DNA of 64,000 nt. Source: Streptomyces showdoensis. Lineage in GTDB: Bacteria; Actinomycetota; Actinomycetes; Streptomycetales; Streptomycetaceae. The notes beneath the pieces are model-generated. The model searched no databases. It saw only the letters and a list, made by a program, of their open reading frames with translations, and was not told the DNA's origin. The position numbers and the translations under genes were made by a program. How positions within the stretch are numbered: the first letter of the stretch is position 1; the number at the start of each line of letters is the position of its first letter. Below are positions 9,878 to 17,012 of the stretch, piece by piece. The stretch covers positions 1 to 64,000 of the forward strand of contig NZ_BAAAXG010000029.1 of assembly GCF_039535475.1 (NCBI RefSeq). The letters run 5' to 3'.

Positions 9878-11164
9878 GTGACGCCTCGGACGACGACGGG
9901 CAGCGGGCCGGACGGCTCCCCGGGCAGCGCCCCGTACGACACGGTGGTCGTCGGCGCGGGCGCCGCCGGGCTCGCCTGCGCGGGCGACCTGAGCGCGGCG
10001 GGGCTGCGGGTGCTCCTCCTGGAGGCGGGCGACGCGGTCGGAGGCCGGATGCGCACCGACCGGGTGGCAGGCTTCACCCTGGACCGCGGCTTCCAGGTCT
10101 TCAACACCGCGTATCCGCAGGTCAAGCGCCGCCTCATGCTCAAGGCGCTGCGGCTGCGCCCGTTCACCCCCGGGGTCCTCATCCACACGGACGACGGGCC
10201 GCTCCGCTTCACGGACCCCAGCCGGCAGCCGGCGCGGAGCCTCGATCTGCTCCCCGGGCGGCTCATGTCCGGGCGTGACCTGCTGGCCGTCTCCGCGCTG
10301 TCCGCCCGGGACGCCCTGGCACCGGCCTCCGTGCTGCGGCACGGCTCCGACGGAACGACCCTCGACGCCCTCGCGGCGGCGGGCGTGTCACCGCGACTGG
10401 TGGAGACGTTCTTCCGCCCGTTCCTCTCCGGTGTCTTCCTGGAGGACCGGCTGGAGACCTCGGCGCGCTTCTTCCACCTGGTGTGGCGGAGCATGCTGCG
10501 CGGCACCCTCTGTCTGCCGGCCGAGGGGATCGGCGCGGTGCCCGCCCAGCTCGCGGCGCGGCTGCCGGCGGACGTGCTGCGGACCGGGACCGCCGTCCGC
10601 GCCGTCACGCCGCGGGGCGTGACCCTCGCGGACGGCCGCGAGGTGGCCTCGCGCACGGTCGTGGTGGCGACCGGCGCGCGTACCGCGGCGGAGCTCCTCC
10701 CCGGGCTCCGCGTGCCGGACGGCCGGACGGTCACCACGCTCTACCACGCGGCGGCCCGGCCGCCGCTGGAGGAGCCGGTGCTCGTCGTCGACGCGCGGCG
10801 CAGGTTCCTCAACACCTGCGTCCTGACCGCGGTCCAGCCCGGGTTCTCGTCCGACGGCCGGGCGCTGGTGTCGACTTCGGTGCTGGGCTCCCCCGACGCG
10901 ACCGCCACCGAGACCGTCCGGCGCGACCTGGGCGAGGTGTACGGGACGGACACCGGCGGCTGGGAGCTGATCCACCGCGTCACCGTCGCCGACGCCCTGC
11001 CCGCCATGCCGGGCCCGACTCCGCTGTTCCGTGCCGCGCGGTGGGCGCGCGGCCGGTACACGTGCGGGGACCACCGGGCGACCGCCTCCCTCCAGGGCGC
11101 GCTGGCGTCGGGAGCGCGGGCCGCCCGCACGGTCCTGGAGGACCTCCGCTCGGGCGCGGCCTGA
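9878..11164 (+). CDS. FAD-dependent amine-oxidase/phytoene-desaturase-like oxidoreductase
   Basis: The 428-residue protein has an N-terminal Rossmann motif GAGAAG (residues 26-31), the beta2 acidic end E49 and the downstream GGRMRTDR that marks the amine oxidase/phytoene dehydrogenase superfamily. The C-terminal FAD-contact region reads YTCGDHRATASLQGALASG. The start is GTG 9878, with GGAAGG 11 bases upstream. A longer in-frame ORF reaches back into the promoter palindrome and is unlikely. The substrate is unknown. It is divergent from an MMPL pump and convergent with a MarR gene only 9 bp away, suggesting a small inducible redox and efflux module. Confidence 0.85.
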   Translation: MTPRTTTGSGPDGSPGSAPYDTVVVGAGAAGLACAGDLSAAGLRVLLLEAGDAVGGRMRTDRVAGFTLDRGFQVFNTAYPQVKRRLMLKALRLRPFTPGVLIHTDDGPLRFTDPSRQPARSLDLLPGRLMSGRDLLAVSALSARDALAPASVLRHGSDGTTLDALAAAGVSPRLVETFFRPFLSGVFLEDRLETSARFFHLVWRSMLRGTLCLPAEGIGAVPAQLAARLPADVLRTGTAVRAVTPRGVTLADGREVASRTVVVATGARTAAELLPGLRVPDGRTVTTLYHAAARPPLEEPVLVVDARRRFLNTCVLTAVQPGFSSDGRALVSTSVLGSPDATATETVRRDLGEVYGTDTGGWELIHRVTVADALPAMPGPTPLFRAARWARGRYTCGDHRATASLQGALASGARAARTVLEDLRSGAA

Positions 11165-11173
11165 GCCGGTTCC

Positions 11174-11821
11174 TCAGCGGCGGGGGGCGCGGAGGGCGCC
11201 GAGTTCCACGTTCAGGGCGTCGAGGTACCGCAGGACGACCGCGAGCTCGTCCGCGGCGAAGCGCCCGTTGGCGCGTCCCGCGGCCTCGGCGAGGGGCAGG
11301 AAGTGGGCCCGCGCCGAGCCGCGCGCGTCGGGGGCGTAGTGGACGCGCACCACCCGGCGGTCGTCGGCGGCCCGGCTGCGCCGGACGTGCCCCGCCTTCT
11401 CCAGGCGGTCGAGGCAGGCCGTCACGGCGCCGGACGTGAGGCCCAGGTGCTCACGGAGGAGTCCGGGGGTGCAGGTGTCCGGGTGGTCGAGCACGAAGGC
11501 CAGCGCGTGGACGTCGGTGGGGTGCAGCCCCTCGTCGGCGGCGAAGCCGTGGACGAGGCGGTTCATCTCGCCGATCGTACGGCGCAGGGCGACGGCGAAC
11601 TTCCGCAGGTCGGCCGGGTCGCCCTGGTCGGCGGTCGCGGGCGTCGCGGGCGTGGACGGCTTCGCCGGCGTGTCCGCCCCGTCCGCTGTCGCGGTCGGGC
11701 TCGCCGTGAACTCGGTGTCCGCCGGTTCCTTCGAGCCCGGCGCGTCCGTCTTTCCCGCCGCCGTCGTGTCTCTGTCGCTCGCAGCCTCTGCCGCTGCCGC
11801 GTCCGTCTGTGCATCGCCCAC
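11174..11821 (-). CDS. MarR-family transcriptional regulator with a long disordered N-tail
   Basis: The protein has 215 residues. The first 65 are Ala/Thr/Pro/Asp-rich and probably disordered. A winged helix follows: ALAFVLDHPDTCTPGLLREH then LGLTSGAVTACLDRLEKAGH, with the wing VRRSRAADDRRVVRVHY. This is a standard MarR core with unusual extra length. No RBS clearly decides the start and a later start is possible. It is convergent with the FAD gene. By proximity its target is most likely the palindrome at 9732-9761. Confidence 0.85.
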   Translation of the reverse strand: MGDAQTDAAAAEAASDRDTTAAGKTDAPGSKEPADTEFTASPTATADGADTPAKPSTPATPATADQGDPADLRKFAVALRRTIGEMNRLVHGFAADEGLHPTDVHALAFVLDHPDTCTPGLLREHLGLTSGAVTACLDRLEKAGHVRRSRAADDRRVVRVHYAPDARGSARAHFLPLAEAAGRANGRFAADELAVVLRYLDALNVELGALRAPRR

Positions 11822-11906
11822 GCGCCCAGCCTATGCGGGCGTCGGCGGTGCCGGAGAGTCGGCCGCCGGCGTCGGGGCGGACGCCCGTCAGGGCACCGGC
11901 CCCGGC

Positions 11907-12076
11907 CGCCCGCCCCTACCGCCGGTCGCCCGCCCCTACCGCCGGTCGCCCGCCCCGGTCACCGGTCGCCAGCCCCGACCGCCGGTCGCCAGGCTCGGCG
12001 ACCGGCGGCTGTCGGCTGGCGGCTGGCGGCTGGCGGCCGGCTACCGGCTCCCGGCTCCCGGCTCCCGGCTCCCGGC
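11907..12076. repeat. Five 20-bp tandem units followed by heptad arrays
   Basis: Units of 20 bp start at 11907, 11927, 11947, 11967 and 11987. The first two are identical (CGCCCGCCCCTACCGCCGGT) and the rest diverge. From 12007 come five 7-bp units like GGCTGGC, then four of GGCTCCC from 12046 to 12073. The last partial unit contains the GH31 stop codon. The array occupies the whole region between the GH31 end and the MarR upstream region. Confidence 0.85.
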
Positions 12077-14893
12077 TCAGCCCGAGGGCCGGCCGGTTGC
12101 GGTGAGCTCGGCCACGCTGGTCCACGGGCCGCGGTTGCCCGCCTCGGTCAGGGCCCGAAGCCTCAGGTAGCGGCCGGACTTGGCGGTGAACGCCACCCGG
12201 GTCGCCGCCGCGGTGTCCGCGAAGGTGCCCGTGGCGACGGGGGCGCCCCAGGAGGTCGTGCTGTCGGAGACGTACAGCTCGTAGGAGCCGATGCGGCCGT
12301 TGACTCCCCCGTCCTGGCGGGGCAGGTGGGTCACGGAGTCGACGTCGTACCGGGCGCCGAGGTCGATCTGGATCTCGTGCGGGAGCGCCGCGGCGCCGTT
12401 GGACCACTTGGTGTGCCAGATGGTGGACGGCTTGCCGTCGATGGCGTTGGCGGCGGCGCCGTTCTCCGAGGCCGTCTCCTGGCTGTCGGCGTAGCGGACG
12501 CTCCAGCCGGCCTGGCTGATCGGGCTGCTCGGGGCCGTACCGCCGACGGCCGTGCCGGCCGGGACGGTGAGGGCGGTGGCGGTGACCGTGAAGGCGGTGC
12601 CCGTCCCCATGCTGCCGGTCTTCACCCAGAGCGTGCCCGAACGGTCGGCGGCGTCGTAGAACCAGCCGGTGGCCGCGGCGTTGTACGCGGCCTTGCCGGC
12701 CAGCGCCGGGAGGGTGGTGGTGCCGACCTTGACGGTTCCCGGTGCGCTCGCGCTGCGCAGGGCGAACTCGTAGCCGCGGGCGGCCGGCTTGCCGGTGTAG
12801 GTGCCCGTGCTCGCCCCGACGGAGACGGTCACGTCGCCCGTGCCGGAGGCGGGCGCGGTGACGTCGACCCGCTGGCGGGCGGAGGCGCCGGTCTTGTAGG
12901 CGCGGGTGACGCCGTCGTCCTCGTAGAGCGTGAAGGAGGAGGTGCCGCGCGGCTGGATGTCGTACGTGAGGGTGGAGACGGGCTTCTCGCCGGTGTAGTT
13001 CATCTGCGGCCACATCGGGACGACGGCGCCTGCCTTCACGAAGAGCGGCAGGGTGTCGAGCGGGGCGGAGTAGCCGTCGAGCCAGCCCGGGCCGTTGTAG
13101 ACCTTGCCGGTCCAGTAGTCGGTCCAACTGCCGGCCGGCAGGTAGATGCCGTCACGGGTGGTGGTGTCGGAGACGACGGGGGCGACCAGGAAGGAGTCCC
13201 CCGCCATGAACTGGCCGCTGGTCTGGTTGCCGCGTGCGACGGGGTCGTTCGGGTACTCCAGGACCATGGCCCGGGTGGCCGGGACGCCGGTGTCGGTGGC
13301 GTTGCGGCTCATGGTGTACATGTACGGCATGAGCCGCATCTTCAGCTGCAGGTACGTGCGGTTGATCGACTGGTACGGCTCGGCGAAGCGCCAGGGCTGC
13401 TTGTCCTGGTAGCCGGCGGAGGGGCCGGTCGCGCCCCAGCCGGACATCGTCATGAACGCCGGGGTGAAGGCCTTCCACTGGAGGTCGCGGACGTACGTCT
13501 TGGGGCTGCCGCCGAAGATGCCGTCGACGTCCCCGCTCGCGTAGTTGAGCGCGGACAGACCGGCGCCCGCGATGGCCGGGACGTGCCAGCGCATGGCGTC
13601 CCAGGTGCCGGAGGTGTCGCCGGTCCACACGACGGCGTTGCGCTGGGTTCCGGCCCATCCGTCGACGGTCCACACGAAGCGGCGGGCGTCGGAGTTGTTC
13701 TCGATGCCGTCCACGGCCTGCTTGACGCCGTTGAACGCGGTCTTGTACCCGCCGCCGATCCAGGCGACGTCCGTCTTGACCGCCCGCGAGCCGGCGGTGC
13801 CGACCTCCCAGCCGATGCCGGAGAGGCCGGTGGAGGTCCACAGGCCCGTCTGGAAGCCCTTCGCCTTCAGCTGGGTGACCGTCTCGGGGAGGCTGGTGTA
13901 GCCGCAGCCGTAGCCGTCGTTGGGGAGGAACCAGCCCGAGGGCATGTCCGCGGCGCGGGCGTCCGTGGCGTAGCCGACCACGTCCGGGGTCGTCTGGTGA
14001 CGGAGCCGGTTGTGGTCGCCCTGGTAGTCGGGGTTGGAGGCGTTGAAGCAGTCGGCGTTGCCGAGTTCGAGACCCCAGATCGGGGCGAGGAACGGCTTGC
14101 CCGTGACGTCGGTGTACCCGTTCAGGACGTCCTTGAGGGAGGTGCCGGCGAAGTACCAGGCGTCGAAACGGCTCTCGTTGTGGCGCAGGGAGGTCGGCGC
14201 GGTGAAGGCGTACGAGCCCGGGGACCAGGTGTTGCGCATGACGCCGTAGCCGTTGGTGGACATGTAGAAGGGCGCGGGGCTGGCGTTGGTGTTCTCGGTC
14301 CACTGGTTGGAGACGGCGACGGGCACGGTCTTGTCCCGCAGGGCCCATTCGCCGAGGCGCAGGCCGGTTCCGTAGAACTGCTCGTCGGCGGCCCGGGTGA
14401 GGTACTGGGTGGTCTGGGAGCCGGTCCAGTTGGTGGGCTGCGCCTCGGACCACAGCAGGGTGGAGTCGTCGGCCCGGTAGAGGGCGAAGGTCAGCGGGGA
14501 CTTGTTGATCCGCAGGCTGATGGCCGGGGTCCCGACCCGGTAGTAGGACCCGGCGTCGGTCAGGGTGGCGCCGACGGAGCCGAAGGCCGTGTTGACGGCG
14601 AGGTCCGTGCCCGCCGGGTCGTCCGTGAAGGCCCCGTTGGGCGAGAGCCAGATGCGGAAGATGTCCGACCGCGCGATCACGACACGGGCGGCGGCGCCGC
14701 TGGACGTGGCGACGGTGAAGGTGTCGCCGGACCGGGTGACACCGGTGACGTTGCCCGCGGTGGCGGCCTGCGCCGACGACGCGGGGAGAATGACGGACAG
14801 GAGGGCGCCGATCAGCGCGGCGACGAGCAACATGGCGGTGCGTCTGGGGCCCGGTCGCGGGCGTGGCGGGGCGTACGGGGTTACGGCGGTCAT
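12077..14893 (-). CDS. Secreted GH31 alpha-glucosidase/transglucosylase with C-terminal F5/8 domain
   Basis: ATG 14893 has GAGGAG about 9 bases upstream; a GTG at 14911 lies before that site and is less likely. The order is signal peptide (Arg-rich then ALIGALLSVILPASSAQA), N-terminal beta-sandwich, GH31 TIM barrel, DUF5110-like beta domains and an F5/8 type C (CBM32-like) domain over the last 150 residues. The likely nucleophile is D375 in VKTDVAWIG and the acid/base D426 in WTGD, with TVDGWAGTQR between. The barrel resembles the GH31 branch of 6-alpha-glucosyl and isomaltosyl transferases better than plain maltases. At about 938 residues it is typical for a secreted multidomain enzyme. It probably acts on alpha-glucans outside the cell; exact linkage is not determined. 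Confidence 0.85.
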   Translation of the reverse strand: MTAVTPYAPPRPRPGPRRTAMLLVAALIGALLSVILPASSAQAATAGNVTGVTRSGDTFTVATSSGAAARVVIARSDIFRIWLSPNGAFTDDPAGTDLAVNTAFGSVGATLTDAGSYYRVGTPAISLRINKSPLTFALYRADDSTLLWSEAQPTNWTGSQTTQYLTRAADEQFYGTGLRLGEWALRDKTVPVAVSNQWTENTNASPAPFYMSTNGYGVMRNTWSPGSYAFTAPTSLRHNESRFDAWYFAGTSLKDVLNGYTDVTGKPFLAPIWGLELGNADCFNASNPDYQGDHNRLRHQTTPDVVGYATDARAADMPSGWFLPNDGYGCGYTSLPETVTQLKAKGFQTGLWTSTGLSGIGWEVGTAGSRAVKTDVAWIGGGYKTAFNGVKQAVDGIENNSDARRFVWTVDGWAGTQRNAVVWTGDTSGTWDAMRWHVPAIAGAGLSALNYASGDVDGIFGGSPKTYVRDLQWKAFTPAFMTMSGWGATGPSAGYQDKQPWRFAEPYQSINRTYLQLKMRLMPYMYTMSRNATDTGVPATRAMVLEYPNDPVARGNQTSGQFMAGDSFLVAPVVSDTTTRDGIYLPAGSWTDYWTGKVYNGPGWLDGYSAPLDTLPLFVKAGAVVPMWPQMNYTGEKPVSTLTYDIQPRGTSSFTLYEDDGVTRAYKTGASARQRVDVTAPASGTGDVTVSVGASTGTYTGKPAARGYEFALRSASAPGTVKVGTTTLPALAGKAAYNAAATGWFYDAADRSGTLWVKTGSMGTGTAFTVTATALTVPAGTAVGGTAPSSPISQAGWSVRYADSQETASENGAAANAIDGKPSTIWHTKWSNGAAALPHEIQIDLGARYDVDSVTHLPRQDGGVNGRIGSYELYVSDSTTSWGAPVATGTFADTAAATRVAFTAKSGRYLRLRALTEAGNRGPWTSVAELTATGRPSG

Positions 14894-15275
14894 GCGGCTG
14901 GTTCTCCTCACGAGGTCTGCGGCTCCGGGGACGCCGGGCAGTGGTCGTTGGAGCTCCCCCGCGCGTGGGGGCGTGAGACATGGCAGCAGCGAGGCATGGA
15001 TGACGTCAAGTGCTCAAACAGGCATGGTTACGCGCAAGTTCAAGCATCCCTGGTCACGCGCGTGCATCGCGCCGCGAGGCCGCGAGGCCGCGAACGGGAG
15101 CGTGCCGCTGCACGGCCGGCGGGCGCAGGAGCCCTGCACGGCCGGCGGGTCGTAGGAGCCCTGACGCGCTGCACGGCCGGTGGGCGCGCAGGACGTCCCC
15201 CGGCCGCGCCGGGTGCGCTCTGCCGCCCGGTTCGATCCTCTTGCCGTTCCGGCACCGGCAGGCGATTCTGGGCCG
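14894..15275. other. Divergent intergenic region with direct repeats
   Basis: There is no gene that I can support. The left half should carry the GH31 promoter: read on the - strand, TTGACG lies near 15008 in a less GC-rich patch. A GCAAGTTCAAGC motif near 15036-15047 could be a regulator site, but nothing confirms it. The right half is repeat-rich (see 15108-15185). Confidence 0.4.
15108..15185. repeat. Three direct copies of CTGCACGGCCGG(C/T)GGG
   Basis: Copies start at 15108, 15134 and 15169. The first two extend through GCAGGAGCC / GTAGGAGCC, so the repeat period is 26 then 35 bp. A GGCCGCGA tandem precedes them near 15070-15092. The function is unknown; slippage products are likely. Confidence 0.75.
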
Positions 15276-15548
15276 GTGCCAGGTCAGGGGAAGAGGAAGC
15301 GGCGGCAAGAGGCCGAGAGGCGGCGGCTCGCTGCGCGCACGGCGCCGGACGCGGGGCGGTGGGAAGTGGTCGTCGACACGCAGGACGGGGCGGAGTTGCG
15401 CGCACACGTGCGCCGCCTCGCGGAGGAAGGACTCGACGAGTCGATGATCCGCGTCGACATGCCGTGCAGCCGTCCCGTGCGGCCGACCACCTATCGGCTG
15501 AGCCGGTTCGTGGCGGACCCGGCGCGCGAGGGCGGCCTCGAGCCCTGA
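15276..15548 (+). CDS. Small conserved Streptomyces protein of unknown function
   Basis: This 90-residue protein starts at GTG 15276 with a basic head (GKRKRRQEAERRRLAA) and a compact C-terminal part: WEVVVDTQDGAELRAHVRRL then VDMPCSRPVRPTTYRLSRFV. I recognise the pattern from small actinobacterial hypothetical proteins with the same KRKRRQ head and PTTYRLS motif. No function is assigned to them. The basic head could bind nucleic acid; this is a guess. An in-frame ATG at 15180 exists, but the repeat region upstream argues against it. It has no obvious operon partner. Confidence 0.6.
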   Translation: MPGQGKRKRRQEAERRRLAARTAPDAGRWEVVVDTQDGAELRAHVRRLAEEGLDESMIRVDMPCSRPVRPTTYRLSRFVADPAREGGLEP

Positions 15549-15899
15549 TGCCCCGAGGCCGTCGGCCGCCGCATCACGGGAACGGCCCGACGCGCCCTCA
15601 ACCGCCACCGTCGTCGGACGACCCGCGGCCGCGCCCCGCGCCCGGCGCGCCACTGACCTGACCGAGTCCCGCGCGCCCTCCTGGGCGACGGTGCCGGCCA
15701 CAGGAACCGGCCCCACCCCTTCCGCCTTCGGTCGCTCACACGTGCCGGAGCGGCTCGTGATGGCCGGAAGTCTGCGTCGCGTGACGAAGACTCGATGGCC
15801 GCAACACGTAACGTCCGTCAGGCCGTTTTGACGGGAGTGGGGTCGGGAAGAGGTTGGCGGTGCGGGACGGGGGATCAAGGACCGACACCAGGGGGAATC
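15549..15899 (+). promoter_or_regulatory. Gap with the probable promoter region of the patatin-kinase pair
   Basis: I see no coding frame worth keeping. Close to the patatin gene there is an inverted repeat CCGTCA (15815-15820) / TGACGG (15829-15834), followed by about 65 bp of leader and a GGGGGAA ribosome site 2 bases before ATG 15900. The repeat may be an operator; this is inference from position. Confidence 0.35.
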
Positions 15900-17012
15900 A
15901 TGCGGACCGACGATGCCGAGGGCACGCCCGAGTACTGGGATCCGGCGCATCCGGTCCTGAAGATCCTGCGCGCCCGGCGGGACTCCGGGAGCCTGCCGGG
16001 GCAGCGGACCGACGGCGCACGGGTCGCCCTGGCCGTCGAGGGCGGCGGCATGCGCGGGGTGATCTCGGCGGCGATGCTGTCCCAACTGGAGGACTACGGC
16101 TACAAGAACGCCTTCGACGTGGTGTACGGCTGCTCCGCCGGCGGGATCAACGGCGCCTACTTCCTCGCCGGCGAGACCTGGTACCCGCTGTCGATCTACT
16201 ACGACGACCTGACGACCAAGCGGTTCGTCGACTTCTCCCGACCGCTGCGCCGGCGCCCCATCCTGGACCTGTCCTACTCCTTCGACCACGTCATGGAGCG
16301 GGTGAAGCCGCTGGACTACGAGGCGGTGCTCCGTTCGCCGATTCCGCTGGCCGTCCCCGTCACCGACGTCGACGCCTTACGGACCGTGGTGCTGCGGGAG
16401 TTCTCCTCACGGCAGCACCTCAAGGACGCGTTACGCGCCTCCGCGTGGCTTCCGGTCGCCGTCCCCGGCACGGTCGCCCTGCCGGACGTGCCGCGCGCCG
16501 TCGACGGCGGCGTCCTCACCGCCCTGCCGTTCCGGCTGGCACTCGACGACGGCTGCACCCACGTCCTGTCGCTCAGCACTCGGCCGATGCGGCCGGCCGG
16601 CAGCGGGTTCAACCTGCTCCACCGCTTCACCTACCTGCACCTGGAGAAGGTGCGCCGCGGACTCGGCAGCGGCTATCTGGCGGCGATCCGCGAGAAGCAC
16701 GACGACCAGGAACGGCTGCGCCGGATGCGCACGGCGCCCGGCGCCGACGGCCCGTACGTGCTCGACCTGGCACCGCTGCCGTGGATGCCCGAGCTCAAGC
16801 GACACGAACTCAAGCACGGTCCGCTCCTCCGCCACGCCCGGATGGCCTACGGGATCGCCTTCTGCGCCACCGAGGGCAGACCGGCCGGCCTGATCCGCAG
16901 GGGAGGCATCCGTGCCATGCCGAGACTGATGGTGGTGGACAGCGCGCATGGACGATCAGGGCACCACACTGGACCGGCTGCTCGCGGCCCTGTCCGGCCT
17001 GAGGGGCTATGA
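15900..17012 (+). CDS. Patatin-like phospholipase
   Basis: The 370-residue cytoplasmic-type protein shows the complete patatin catalytic set: oxyanion loop GGGMRG (48-53), nucleophile S79 in GCSAGG (the GxSxG elbow), and catalytic D202 in VDGG. These serine-aspartate enzymes cleave acyl ester bonds of membrane lipids. The C-terminal half continues with LHRFTYLHLEKVRRGLGSG. No signal peptide or membrane helix is seen. ATG 15900 is preceded by GGGGGAA. Its last 65 bp overlap the start of the kinase gene, so the two are almost certainly one transcript and may be translated together. Patatin lipases can be housekeeping enzymes, secreted virulence factors or effectors of anti-phage signalling; the kinase partner makes a regulated membrane-directed activity attractive. 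Confidence 0.9.
   Translation: MRTDDAEGTPEYWDPAHPVLKILRARRDSGSLPGQRTDGARVALAVEGGGMRGVISAAMLSQLEDYGYKNAFDVVYGCSAGGINGAYFLAGETWYPLSIYYDDLTTKRFVDFSRPLRRRPILDLSYSFDHVMERVKPLDYEAVLRSPIPLAVPVTDVDALRTVVLREFSSRQHLKDALRASAWLPVAVPGTVALPDVPRAVDGGVLTALPFRLALDDGCTHVLSLSTRPMRPAGSGFNLLHRFTYLHLEKVRRGLGSGYLAAIREKHDDQERLRRMRTAPGADGPYVLDLAPLPWMPELKRHELKHGPLLRHARMAYGIAFCATEGRPAGLIRRGGIRAMPRLMVVDSAHGRSGHHTGPAARGPVRPEGL

Noticed and set aside
11907..12076. CRISPR-like array
   Set aside because: Units are contiguous tandem repeats without unique spacers, so this is a minisatellite.
14950..15060. Possible MalR/LacI-type operator (GCAAGTTCAAGC) before GH31
   Set aside because: Only a weak, imperfect match and no regulator gene nearby.
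11303..15661. 1452-codon +strand frame
   Set aside because: It is antisense to MarR and GH31, which have clear domains; the translation is low complexity.
15491..15739. Small -strand frame in the gap before the patatin gene
   Set aside because: Arg-rich with no family pattern and overlaps the 3' end of the small conserved gene.
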